Assembly: GCA_040769385.1 (NCBI GenBank)
Contig: JAXGLD010000002.1
Span: 372,001 to 436,000, forward strand
Length of the DNA: 64,000 nt
Direction of reading: 5' to 3'
DNA from: PHAA01 sp022706565
Lineage (GTDB): Bacteria; Bacillota; Syntrophomonadia; Syntrophomonadales; Syntrophomonadaceae
Below, one piece after another: positions 31,861-40,480 of this stretch. The notes under the pieces are model-generated. The model made no database searches. It was not told the origin of the DNA and saw nothing but the letters and a program-made list of their open reading frames with translations. How positions within the stretch are numbered: position 1 is the first letter of the stretch; every line of letters begins with the position of its first letter. The position numbers and the translations under genes were made by a program.

Positions 31861-32742
31861 CTAATTCCGATAGCCCAACTGGTTAAGATTGTTGGGATTG
31901 TCGCGCCAGTTTTTCTTGACCTTTATCCACAGATCCAGGTAAACCGAAGCATTCATCATACTCTCTATATCGGCGCGCGCCTGTTCCCCGATCTTTTTCA
32001 GCATCTGTCCCTTTTTCCCGATTAGTATGCCTTTTTGCGAATCTCGCTCGGTATTGATAACCGCCCTGATGTAGACCTTGCAGGGACCTTGGTGCTTGAA
32101 TTCCTCTATCTCCACAGCCAGCGAATGAGGTACCTCGTCGCGGGTCAGAATCAATGCCTTCTCTCGAATCAATTCCGCCACTATAAAGGATACCGGTTGA
32201 TCAGTCAAATCATCTTCCGGATAGTATTGCGGACCCTCCGGCAGGTATTCGAAAGTAGACTGCAACAACCAGTCCAGGTTAATGCCCCGGGAAGCTGAGA
32301 TGGGAATACACTCCGTAAATTTCATTTTGCTGCAAAAACCCTGCATGAACCGGGGGATTTCCTCCTGGTCGACCAGATCGATCTTGTTCAGCAGCAGAAA
32401 TACCGGTACCGTGCTGTTTTTCAGTTGATCGATGATATATTGTTCTCCGGGGCCAAAAGGATTGGTAACATCGGTAATGTAATAAATCAGGTCTACTTCT
32501 TCCAGGCTCTGGGTAGATACCTTCATCATATACTCGCCTAGGAGATGCTTGGGCTTGTGCATTCCGGGAGTGTCGATAAAGATTATCTGTCCCGGCTCAC
32601 ACGTAAGTATACCTTGGATCCTGGTCCGGGTAGTCTGTGGTTTGTCTGACACTATGGCGATCTTGGAACCTATCAGCTTGTTTATCAAAGTCGACTTCCC
32701 TACATTGGGCCGGCCGATAATACTTACAAATCCGGATTTCAA
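31861..32742 (-). CDS. era: GTPase Era
   Basis: The 293-aa protein has the G motifs GRPNVGKSTL, DTPGMH and NKIDLV, and a C-terminal KH domain (LIGKKGQMLKKIGEQARADIE region). Era binds 16S rRNA and matures the 30S subunit. The start is TTG, with GGAGG ten bases upstream. Confidence 0.97.
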   Translation of the reverse strand: MKSGFVSIIGRPNVGKSTLINKLIGSKIAIVSDKPQTTRTRIQGILTCEPGQIIFIDTPGMHKPKHLLGEYMMKVSTQSLEEVDLIYYITDVTNPFGPGEQYIIDQLKNSTVPVFLLLNKIDLVDQEEIPRFMQGFCSKMKFTECIPISASRGINLDWLLQSTFEYLPEGPQYYPEDDLTDQPVSFIVAELIREKALILTRDEVPHSLAVEIEEFKHQGPCKVYIRAVINTERDSQKGILIGKKGQMLKKIGEQARADIESMMNASVYLDLWIKVKKNWRDNPNNLNQLGYRN

Positions 32743-32825
32743 AACAGATTTACCCTCCTGCTTGGAATTATCCCTTGCCGCTTACTAATAAATTGCCCCA
32801 CTACTATCCAAACCAATCTCAGGTT

Positions 32826-33227
32826 TTATTCCGCTTGTAAAGAAAATGCGCAGGGCAGCAAGTCTTTTAATCCATACTCAATACATTCACCATTGGCATC
32901 CTCAGTAAAGACCTTAAGCCCGGGAGCAAATTCCGCCAGCACCTGAAGACAAGCCCCACAGGGAGTGACCCCCCCGCTGCCGCTGCTGGTGACTGCCAGG
33001 GCCTCAAATTCCCTTTCTCCGGCCATTACAGCCCGGAAAACCGCCACCCGTTCGGCGCAAATGGTCATACTGAATGAAGCATTTTCTATATTGGCGCCGG
33101 TGAAAATCTCACCCTGGGTTGTACAAAGGGCAGCCCCTACCCGATAACCGGAATAAGGCGCATAGGCCATTTTTTGGGCCTCACGAGCTGCACTTAACAG
33201 GGCTTGTGGTTGCATGCGGTGATTCAT
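32826..33227 (-). CDS. cdd: Cytidine deaminase
   Basis: The 133-aa protein has the zinc-site motifs ANIENASFSMTICAERVA (catalytic Glu in CAE) and TPCGACLQVLAEF (two Cys ligands). It deaminates cytidine and deoxycytidine. It lies between dgkA and era as in Bacillus. Confidence 0.97.
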   Translation of the reverse strand: MNHRMQPQALLSAAREAQKMAYAPYSGYRVGAALCTTQGEIFTGANIENASFSMTICAERVAVFRAVMAGEREFEALAVTSSGSGGVTPCGACLQVLAEFAPGLKVFTEDANGECIEYGLKDLLPCAFSLQAE

Positions 33228-33246
33228 CTCCCGTCAATCTATTAGT

Positions 33247-33594
33247 CTAAAACAAATGCGTTCCGAACAACAGCACCGCCATTACCAGCGCATTTAGCGC
33301 AGTCAGTAAAACTGCCCCAGCCGCCATGTCTTTTGCCAGCCGTGCGACCGGATGGCGTTCCGGACAAGCCAGGTCCACGGTTTTTTCTATGGCACTATTG
33401 ACCGTCTCCGCCACCAGTACCATAAACACGGTCAGGCTGAGCAGCGCCCATTCAATCCTGGTCAAGCCGACGATAAATCCCAAACCGGTTACTGCTGCCG
33501 CCGCCAGAAGATGGATCCTCATGTTGGGACTGCTGGCTATGGAATGATGTATACCTTGAATAGCACAGGAGAAACTGCCGATCAGCCTTTTCAT
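33247..33594 (-). CDS. dgkA: Diacylglycerol/undecaprenol kinase family protein
   Basis: The 115-aa integral membrane protein has three hydrophobic segments. The family motif VLVAETVNSAIEKTVDLA holds the catalytic and metal-binding Glu residues. Gram-positive members phosphorylate undecaprenol. It sits between ybeY and cdd. Confidence 0.94.
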   Translation of the reverse strand: MKRLIGSFSCAIQGIHHSIASSPNMRIHLLAAAAVTGLGFIVGLTRIEWALLSLTVFMVLVAETVNSAIEKTVDLACPERHPVARLAKDMAAGAVLLTALNALVMAVLLFGTHLF

Positions 33595-33600
33595 CTCAGT

Positions 33601-34068
33601 CTACCTTCCCAGGTTGACACTCTGCAATATCTTTTCCTGCCAGGCTTGCATTTCTTGATCTCCGGATTCAGTATCATGTTCGAAGCCCAGCAAGTGCAGC
33701 ATGCCGTGGGCAGTCAGAAACCCAACTTCGCGGGCCAGGCTGTGACCATATTCCTCACTCTGTTCCAGCGCCTTTTCCAGCGAAATAATAATGTCGCCCA
33801 AAATATTGGTTCCCCCCGATTCATCAGCCGGTTCATCTTCACCCAACTCATTCATCGCAAAAGATAGTACATCGGTAGCCTTATCCTGCTTACGATAAAA
33901 GGCGTTCAGTTTCCTTATAAAGCTGTTATCCACCAACAGGATACTCAACTCCGTGTCCGGTCCCAGGTTATGGAGCCGGGCAGTAGCGTTAGCTACTGCT
34001 GTTATGGCATTTTCCAGATGCTGATCAAATTCCACTCTGGTCTGCTGGTTGGTTATCATCGTTTCCAC
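33601..34068 (-). CDS. ybeY: Endoribonuclease YbeY
   Basis: The 155-aa protein carries the zinc motif HGMLHLLGFEHD (H-x3-H-x5-H) and LGDIIISLEKA. YbeY acts in 16S rRNA maturation and ribosome quality control. The GTG start at 34068 overlaps the preceding gene by 44 bases; an ATG nine bases later is an alternative. Confidence 0.95.
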   Translation of the reverse strand: METMITNQQTRVEFDQHLENAITAVANATARLHNLGPDTELSILLVDNSFIRKLNAFYRKQDKATDVLSFAMNELGEDEPADESGGTNILGDIIISLEKALEQSEEYGHSLAREVGFLTAHGMLHLLGFEHDTESGDQEMQAWQEKILQSVNLGR

Positions 34069-36226
34069 GCGGGGCCCTCCTTATGGTAAACTCCTGAACA
34101 ATATCGGGGTATTCTATACGCTTGTGGTGCACACCGCCTAAAACGTTGCAGAAGCTGTCGCCCAATATATCCAAATCCTTGAAAGTCAGGTCACACTCGT
34201 CCAATTGGTGGTCATTGAGCTTATCCCGGATAATCTTGTTGACCATAATCCGAATACTGTCCATGTTGGGGTTGGGCAAGGAACGAACGGCCGCTTCCAC
34301 AGCATCTGCCAGCATCACCAGGGCCACTTCCTTGGTCTGGGGTTTAGGCCCTTCATATCTGAAACTATCCTCATTAACCATGCCTTCACCCTCCTCGGCT
34401 ATGGCCTGGGTGTAGAAATACTTGGCCAGGCTGGTTCCGTGATGGCTGGCTATGAAATCGATCAGTACCTCAGGTAAACGTGCCTCCCGGGCTAATTCAA
34501 CCCCTTCTTTAACATGAGATATTATTATTAGGGCGCTGAGAGCCGGAGCGATCTTATTGTGAGGTTCATCAAAACCACGCTGGTTCTCGACGAAATACTC
34601 TGGCCGTTTGATTTTGCCGATGTCATGAAAGTAGGCTCCCACCCTTACTAGTAAAGGATTAGCGCCGACTGCCTGTGCCGAAGCTTCAGCCAGGTTGCCA
34701 ACCATCAAGCTGTGATGGTAGGTCCCCGGGGCTTCGATCAGAAGCCTTTTGAGAAGTTCATGATTGGGATTGGACAGCTCCAGGAGTTTGATCATGCTGG
34801 TGATGGAGAAGGCACTCTCTAGATAAGGCAGGGCACCGATGGTCAATACGGCGGAAAGAATACCACTGATGACGCCCAGCAATATGCCCACCAAAACCGC
34901 GCTAATATTGACACTGCCGGTTATCAGCTCCATCGCCAGTATCGCTGCCGCATTGGCGATGGCAATGTAAAAACCGGCCCGGGCGAGGTCTCCGGTTTGG
35001 CTTAGCCGGGTCACCCGGTAAACACCTACTGTACCCCCCACAAAGGCCACGGTTATTAAAGCCAGTTGATTGCTCTCAGTTAGCAAACCAACAAAAAGTG
35101 CCAATATCATTGTAATGAAATAAGCTAAACGGTTATCGATCAGAATAGCTACCAACATCGATCCGAACGCGACCGGGGCCAGATAGCCGGCCATAGCATT
35201 TATCTCCGGCCGGTCAGCGATTTGCACCGCAATTAAAGCCCGCGCCAGCAGCACCACCAATACCACGATCAAACCCAGCAGCAGCAACAGTTTGTCGTTC
35301 TGCAGAACATCCCGGTGGTAGCGTTTCAGATACTCCCGAACCAGCCATATGGTCAATAGAACAAAACCAGCCAGTCCTACCAAAACAAGGCTATAGTTTT
35401 CTGTCCGTTGTATGCCCAACTGCTCCAGCACAGATATTTGTTCGGCCGTGACCCGATCGCCTTCCCTGACGATCACCTCGCCGGCCAATACGTTCTTACG
35501 CACTGGTTCAACTGCATTTCGAGCTTGTTCAATAGCAAGTTCGGTAGCCTGCCGGTTATAAATCAAATTAGGGCGAACAGCATCGATGGTGATAATCTGA
35601 ACTATCTCCACGGCAGCTGCATTGAAGGCTATTTTGCCAGCTTCCCCGCTTACCTCCGTATAGATACCAGGCAAAGCCTCCTGGGTAATCGGTTTGCTCA
35701 TTACGTTGTCCAGGATACCCAAACTGGCTTGCCGCATCTTTTCTAAATCCTCAGGGCTGGCAGTCAACAGATAATTGGTCAAGGTGGTCAGATTGTATCC
35801 CCCCTTGGCCTCATTACGGCTGACTAGTTCTTCCAACTGTCCTCTTATTGGCGTTCTTTTATCGGATTCGGGCGAGGCCAGAACCGCTTTGAAATCATCG
35901 TATACACCATTCACCTGGGCACGGGCGCTGTTTAAAGCTTCCCGGTCCTCCTGGTAAGATTTCTGTACCTTGGCCGCCGCTTCCTCGCGTAGTTCCGCCG
36001 TCCGCTTTTCATCTACCACCACCGCATTGGTCTCCGAAACAATGTTCCGTTTGGCGACTTCATCCAGGCGCAGCGAAACCTGCTGGGGGTTGGTGGCGCT
36101 GAAAAGAGTTGTGGCTATAATGGCTATAAAGATAAAAACCACTGCCGGTTTGACAACATTGGGATTTCTCAATATACGGCTGGGTTTCCCATCAATAACA
36201 TACCTGAACATGTTGGCGAACTTCAT
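34025..36226 (-). CDS. PgpH-like HD-domain membrane protein (likely c-di-AMP phosphodiesterase)
   Basis: The 733-aa protein has one N-terminal membrane segment, a long extracellular 7TMR-HDED domain, about seven transmembrane segments (roughly 275-480) and a cytoplasmic HD domain: HSLMVGNLAEA, GAYFHDIGKIKRPEYFVENQ and SHHGT supply the metal ligands. PgpH in Listeria and relatives hydrolyse c-di-AMP. The phoH-yqfF-ybeY order is conserved in Firmicutes. Role in this organism is inferred. Confidence 0.92.
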   Translation of the reverse strand: MKFANMFRYVIDGKPSRILRNPNVVKPAVVFIFIAIIATTLFSATNPQQVSLRLDEVAKRNIVSETNAVVVDEKRTAELREEAAAKVQKSYQEDREALNSARAQVNGVYDDFKAVLASPESDKRTPIRGQLEELVSRNEAKGGYNLTTLTNYLLTASPEDLEKMRQASLGILDNVMSKPITQEALPGIYTEVSGEAGKIAFNAAAVEIVQIITIDAVRPNLIYNRQATELAIEQARNAVEPVRKNVLAGEVIVREGDRVTAEQISVLEQLGIQRTENYSLVLVGLAGFVLLTIWLVREYLKRYHRDVLQNDKLLLLLGLIVVLVVLLARALIAVQIADRPEINAMAGYLAPVAFGSMLVAILIDNRLAYFITMILALFVGLLTESNQLALITVAFVGGTVGVYRVTRLSQTGDLARAGFYIAIANAAAILAMELITGSVNISAVLVGILLGVISGILSAVLTIGALPYLESAFSITSMIKLLELSNPNHELLKRLLIEAPGTYHHSLMVGNLAEASAQAVGANPLLVRVGAYFHDIGKIKRPEYFVENQRGFDEPHNKIAPALSALIIISHVKEGVELAREARLPEVLIDFIASHHGTSLAKYFYTQAIAEEGEGMVNEDSFRYEGPKPQTKEVALVMLADAVEAAVRSLPNPNMDSIRIMVNKIIRDKLNDHQLDECDLTFKDLDILGDSFCNVLGGVHHKRIEYPDIVQEFTIRRAPRGNDDNQPADQSGI

Positions 36227-36249
36227 CTCATTCTCCTCGAACGGCCGTT

Positions 36250-37212
36250 CTACTGCCTGTCTTCATAAACCTCGTAGGCGTTAATAATCTTTTGCACCAA
36301 GGGATGCCGAACCACATCCTCTTTCCCCAAGTATTCGAACGATATTCCCTTGATCCCGCTGAGAATCTTCTGAATCTCGATCAAACCTGAATATTCTTCC
36401 TTGGGCAAGTCTACTTGAGTGATATCGCCGGTTATAACCGTTTGCGATCCAAAACCCAACCGGGTCAGGAACATCTTCATCTGCTGCGGCGTAGTGTTTT
36501 GGGCTTCATCAAGAATAATAAAGGCGCTATTCAGGGTCCGTCCCCGCATATAGGCTAAGGGGGCTATTTCGATCGTATTTTTGTCAAGATACCGCTGGGT
36601 GATATCGACACCCAGAATATCGAAGAGGCTATCATAAAGCGGTCGCAGGTAGGGATTAACCTTTTCTATCAAATCCCCAGGCAGAAACCCGAGTTTCTCA
36701 CCGGCTTCAACTGCCGGCCGGACTAAAATTATGCGTTCTACTTCTTTATTGCGCAAAGCGCGTGCTGCCATGGCTACCGCCAGATAAGTCTTGCCGGTGC
36801 CAGCCGGACCGATGCCAAACACGACATCATCCTTGAGGATAGCTTGTACATATCTCTTTTGGCCCATGGTCCTGGCTTTGATGGCTTTCCCTCGAGCCGT
36901 GGTTATAAGAGTCCCGGAAACTATCGCCTGGTAACTTGGCTTCTCCCCCTTCTTGAGGAGTTTGTCCACATAACCGATATCATTGATGTTCAGTTGCCCT
37001 TCCCGCTCCACGATTTCCATCAAATCTGCTACCAATTGCAGGGTATAATCTACTTGCTCTTCGGGTCCCCGTACATAAATGTCTGCTCCCCGAGCAGACA
37101 TATCAGCACCGCTGATTTCCTTCAGATAGCGGAAGTTTTCATCTCCAGTTCCAAAAAAGATGGCGGCATGTTGGTTGTTTCTGATGGAATACTTGCTTTC
37201 TTTTTCGGCCAA
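36250..37212 (-). CDS. phoH: PhoH family ATPase
   Basis: The 320-aa protein has an N-terminal KH-like part and a P-loop ATPase with GPAGTGKTYLAVAMA (Walker A) and FIILDEAQNTTPQQMKMFLTR (Walker B and sensor). PhoH proteins are predicted RNA helicases or nucleases linked to YbeY. The start is TTG at 37212, with GGGAGG ten bases upstream; a nearby ATG (37219) is out of frame. Confidence 0.94.
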   Translation of the reverse strand: MAEKESKYSIRNNQHAAIFFGTGDENFRYLKEISGADMSARGADIYVRGPEEQVDYTLQLVADLMEIVEREGQLNINDIGYVDKLLKKGEKPSYQAIVSGTLITTARGKAIKARTMGQKRYVQAILKDDVVFGIGPAGTGKTYLAVAMAARALRNKEVERIILVRPAVEAGEKLGFLPGDLIEKVNPYLRPLYDSLFDILGVDITQRYLDKNTIEIAPLAYMRGRTLNSAFIILDEAQNTTPQQMKMFLTRLGFGSQTVITGDITQVDLPKEEYSGLIEIQKILSGIKGISFEYLGKEDVVRHPLVQKIINAYEVYEDRQ

Positions 37213-37272
37213 ACGCCATAAACCTCCCGGTCATTACCGTATTTCGTGATTAAGTATAGCATAAATCCCGGG

Positions 37273-38487
37273 TTAACTGCTAATTTCCGAGGCCTCGATG
37301 GCTCGCGGAGTCCCGATGTCTTCAAGCCCTTCCACAAATATCTTTATTCGCACGATGGAATCACTTGGGGATGACAACACCTCCAACCGCGAATCCATTA
37401 TTTTAACGTTGCCCTCCATGCTATCCTTTAGGTTGGCCAAGGCATTCTGCCGTGCCGCTTCTACTGCTTCGTTTTCACTAAATTGGGTAACCTTCACCTC
37501 TTGTTCACGGTACTCGCTCCACCCCCACCCCCAATCACCGGGGCCTGACCAAGCCCTTTCCAGTTGCTCATAGGACGCAAAAGGAACATCCCCGGCCCCG
37601 ACCACATCCACCACTCGCCATGGGGTTTTGAGCACAAAGCGGACATACTTTTCCCCGGTAAGTACAGTTTCTTCTTGCACTCTTTTAGCCTCCCCATACC
37701 CTTCATACCAGGTCCGGGCCTGAACAAGACCCCGGGCTCTAACCAGGGTTGGCTCGGTGATCGCGTTGGGATCCACAGGCAGCCCTTCCATCGGCGGAGT
37801 AGGAGTAAAAACACCGGATATCAATACGTCTCCCTTGACTACTACGGCACCTTTTTGGACATTGGCCCGGCCATTCAGAACCAAGATGTCTTCTACCACT
37901 CCATCACGTTGGGCGACAATATCGCAGGGGCCGTTTACCTGAGTATCAGGCAAAATCTTTTCTACCACCTTAATGTTGGCTCTCACTCCTTTAATATCGC
38001 ATTCGACGTAGGAGAGCTCGCTCAGTTCTCGCAGCATGGCTTCCTCTGCCTCTATGCGGCTCAAACTCCATTTGCTTGCCCCCGGATAGATGCCATTACG
38101 GGCTGCTGACGCTATTATTACGGTACTATCAACCTTTTGATTGCCGCTGACCTCGACGAACCATACAAACGAGGAGACTAAATATAGCGCAGCAATGAAC
38201 AGAATTGCCCCTCCCAGTAATCCAATACGACGTTTCAGAATTTTTCTGTAGAAAGGCAAACCATCTCTTTTCAGAATCTCCAGTTCGAAACCATGTTCTT
38301 CAGTTATAGCCTTGAAGGCCTCATAACCGCTATTTCTTACCTTCAGGTAAAGATATTCGCCATCCCGTTTAATGTCCCAAATATATATTCCCCGGGCCAA
38401 GGCCAAGTTGATTATTTTCTCCTGGTACTGCCCTCGTAGGCGTAACGAAATGAATCCCCCTACCCGATCGGAAAACCTGCTAGCCAT
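37273..38487 (-). CDS. yqfD: Sporulation protein YqfD
   Basis: The 404-aa protein begins with a cytoplasmic domain (RGQYQEKIINLALARGIYIWDI region), has one transmembrane segment near residues 90-110 and an extracytoplasmic domain. YqfD is made under SigE control in the mother cell and is needed for sporulation in Bacillus. It follows yqfC by 13 bp. Confidence 0.93.
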   Translation of the reverse strand: MASRFSDRVGGFISLRLRGQYQEKIINLALARGIYIWDIKRDGEYLYLKVRNSGYEAFKAITEEHGFELEILKRDGLPFYRKILKRRIGLLGGAILFIAALYLVSSFVWFVEVSGNQKVDSTVIIASAARNGIYPGASKWSLSRIEAEEAMLRELSELSYVECDIKGVRANIKVVEKILPDTQVNGPCDIVAQRDGVVEDILVLNGRANVQKGAVVVKGDVLISGVFTPTPPMEGLPVDPNAITEPTLVRARGLVQARTWYEGYGEAKRVQEETVLTGEKYVRFVLKTPWRVVDVVGAGDVPFASYEQLERAWSGPGDWGWGWSEYREQEVKVTQFSENEAVEAARQNALANLKDSMEGNVKIMDSRLEVLSSPSDSIVRIKIFVEGLEDIGTPRAIEASEISS

Positions 38488-38500
38488 TGTGCCCCTCCGT

Positions 38501-38779
38501 TCAATCCAAATACCTAATGCTGTCTATTTCCCCAATGACCTTCATTTCATCGGGCATCAAGGCTTGGATTTCCAATCCCTCGCCATTTATCTCCAGGTAT
38601 CCCCGGCTCAGGTTGACCCGCATTCGGGAGGTCGAGTATTCGATAATCCCTTTATGGTTCTCCAGATACAACTCATTTCGACCGGTAATGGTCAGTTTGG
38701 GCAAATCCAACACGACATCCGCGGGTATCTCCAAAAAATCAGCCATTGCTTTGCTGATCAATTCCCGTTTGTTATCCAT
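38501..38779 (-). CDS. yqfC: Sporulation protein YqfC
   Basis: The 92-aa protein matches the YqfC/YabP family (ADFLEIPADVVLDLPKLTITGRNELYLENHKGI is split by a beta-rich core). YqfC and YqfD are usually paired in spore-formers. The pair here is direct evidence that the organism sporulates. Confidence 0.92.
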   Translation of the reverse strand: MDNKRELISKAMADFLEIPADVVLDLPKLTITGRNELYLENHKGIIEYSTSRMRVNLSRGYLEINGEGLEIQALMPDEMKVIGEIDSIRYLD

Positions 38780-38937
38780 GATTCTATCCTCCTCTTCCCA
38801 ACCCCGGCACTTCCATTAATATCCTTTTTTTGAAAACTTATCCGAATTTACGGTGATATATACGTGTCAACCTAAATATATGCTTGCCAAGGTGCCTGAA
38901 TGCGTGCTTATGTAATTCGGACGCCGGAAAAAAGCAC

Positions 38938-38962
38938 AAAAAAAGTGCCGGTTGACCGACAC
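38938..38962 (-). terminator. Terminator after the hinT-rpsU-small ORF group
   Basis: On the minus strand GTGTCGGT / ACCGGCAC (one wobble) with a 2-nt spacing is followed by seven Ts. Confidence 0.8.
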
Positions 38963-39001
38963 GTTGTTGCCTTATTGAATTCTGCCTGTAACTGAAGAGT
39001 C

Positions 39002-39118
39002 TTACCAGATGCCCATAGCTACAATACTGACCACAAATGAGACCAACACCAGTCCTACAATTGCCACCATGGCCTTTCTCTGTTTCCGGTTCTGCATGCC
39101 TTTATTCATGAACGACAC
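39002..39118 (-). CDS. Small single-pass membrane protein
   Basis: A 38-aa ORF starts at a GTG seven bases after GGGAGGG. It reads as a short basic head (NRKQRKA) and one hydrophobic helix of about 20 residues, ending MGIW. Size, charge pattern and placement recall short Firmicute membrane proteins such as DUF4044/Prli42, but the match is not certain. It follows rpsU and precedes a terminator, so it ends that operon. Confidence 0.6.
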   Translation of the reverse strand: MSFMNKGMQNRKQRKAMVAIVGLVLVSFVVSIVAMGIW

Positions 39119-39201
39119 ACATTTTCCCTCCCTAATCTGGTTTAACAAAAAGCCTGGCAGGTTATGCACCCACCAGACTCTTTACATACATTATCTTAAT
39201 G

Positions 39202-39378
39202 TTAAAACTTTTTCTTCTTACGGGCTGCCTCAGACTTCTTTTTCTTACGAATACTGGGTTTTTCGTAGTGGTCATGTTTTCTAATATCTTGCATAACCCC
39301 TGACTTCTGACAAGTACGCTTAAACCGCTTAAGAGCACTATCCAGGGATTCGTTTTTTCCAACTTTGACTTCGCTCAT
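39202..39378 (-). CDS. rpsU: 30S ribosomal protein S21
   Basis: A 58-aa ORF (ATG at 39378, GGAGGG upstream) reads MSEVKVGKNESLDSALKRF and continues with KRTCQKSGVMQDIRKH and a Lys/Arg-rich tail. This is S21 over its full length. It lies downstream of hinT as in other Firmicutes. Confidence 0.95.
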   Translation of the reverse strand: MSEVKVGKNESLDSALKRFKRTCQKSGVMQDIRKHDHYEKPSIRKKKKSEAARKKKKF

Positions 39379-39453
39379 TATATCCCTCCCCTCACCTGAC
39401 CGGGCTGATAGACGCCATTACATTTTACATTTCATAATGGCTTCAAGTCAAGG

Positions 39454-39804
39454 TTATTCGGGAGGCCAACCCATCGGTTTGCCGCCCAGCACGTGATAAT
39501 GTAGGTGGTACACGGACTGCCCTCCCCATTCACCACAATTGTTCACCAGGCGAAAACCCTGTTCGGCAATTCCTTCCTGAAGCGCCAAGCGAGAGGCCAG
39601 CAACTGTATGCTCCCTAGCATCTCCGCATGTTCCGGACTAGCATTCATTAAAGAGGCTATATGAACTTTGGGAATTAATAAGAAATGGACCGGCGCAGCT
39701 GGATTGATGTCGCGGATCGCAACCAGCTGATCGTCTTCGTATATCATTTCCGCAGGTATCTCCCTGGCTGCAATCTTGCAAAATAGGCAATCGGGTGCAG
39801 TCAC
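39454..39804 (-). CDS. hinT: HIT family nucleotide-binding protein (HinT)
   Basis: The 116-aa protein carries the HIT motif HLHYHVLGG near the C-terminus and CLFCKI...IPAE at the start. HinT proteins hydrolyse adenosine phosphoramidates. The GTG start follows GGGAGGTG by seven bases. It heads the hinT-rpsU group. Confidence 0.95.
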   Translation of the reverse strand: MTAPDCLFCKIAAREIPAEMIYEDDQLVAIRDINPAAPVHFLLIPKVHIASLMNASPEHAEMLGSIQLLASRLALQEGIAEQGFRLVNNCGEWGGQSVYHLHYHVLGGKPMGWPPE

Positions 39805-39993
39805 AGTATGTCACCTCCCTCTTGTAAAAGGCTTATTCTATGGTCCTAAAGGACGTAAGACATTTGACTAATTAAGCTATATACTACATTTTATCAGATA
39901 ACAGCCCTATTACAAGCGGCACGTGTAAAACTTATCCTATTGGCAGGCAGGGATCGATCCTTGCGATGGCTGGCAACTCTTTTTCAAGAATAT

Positions 39994-40227
39994 TTATGAT
40001 TCGCTGGGCAAGTTCAAACCGTCCAAAATGTCCTTTAGCCGGGCTGATTCTCCTACAGTCAAACTAACTCCTTTGCCCATCTTTTGGTGCTCCGGCCCCC
40101 AATCTCTGATGTCCAATTTGGGCTGGCGTTCATTCCAACTGACCAGGTTTACTTCCCTCTGCCACCCTTTGGTGCTTTCCGATAGCACCCCAAGCGATCT
40201 GGTAATTTCATACTTGAATTCCGACAT
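39994..40227 (-). CDS. YdbC-like PC4-type ssDNA-binding protein
   Basis: The 77-aa protein (LGVLSESTKGWQREVNLVSW, then LDIRDWGPEHQKMGKGVSL) matches the bacterial PC4/p15 family known from Lactococcus YdbC, which binds single-stranded DNA or RNA. GGGGAGGG precedes the ATG. It stands alone between the hinT group and the mtaB terminator. Confidence 0.87.
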   Translation of the reverse strand: MSEFKYEITRSLGVLSESTKGWQREVNLVSWNERQPKLDIRDWGPEHQKMGKGVSLTVGESARLKDILDGLNLPSES

Positions 40228-40358
40228 ATTAAATACCCTCCCCGAAGTAAATTCTTACGCTCGATTCTTGTTCGTTTTTGTAATTCGTCCCCTAATATTT
40301 ACATATTATTACATTTTGCATGTGATGTCATCTGCTTTTGCTTATCTTCTCTAATAAT

Positions 40359-40385
40359 AAAAAGCACCTGCTTGGAAAGCAGGTG
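40359..40385 (-). terminator. Terminator of the hrcA-to-mtaB operon
   Basis: On the minus strand a perfect 9-bp stem CACCTGCTT / AAGCAGGTG with a 3-nt loop is followed by CTTTTTA, about 95 bp after the mtaB stop. Confidence 0.85.
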
Positions 40386-40480
40386 TTTAATTGAATCGAG
40401 AGTAAACGAGGAAGAACTCCCCTAAAACAATCGCAAATAAGGGATGCCGGGCTTTCACCTGTTCACAATCAGGGCTGGTA

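Noticed and set aside
39162..39362. 66-aa minus-strand ORF
   Set aside because: It is out of frame with and overlaps rpsU, whose frame and binding site are clear.
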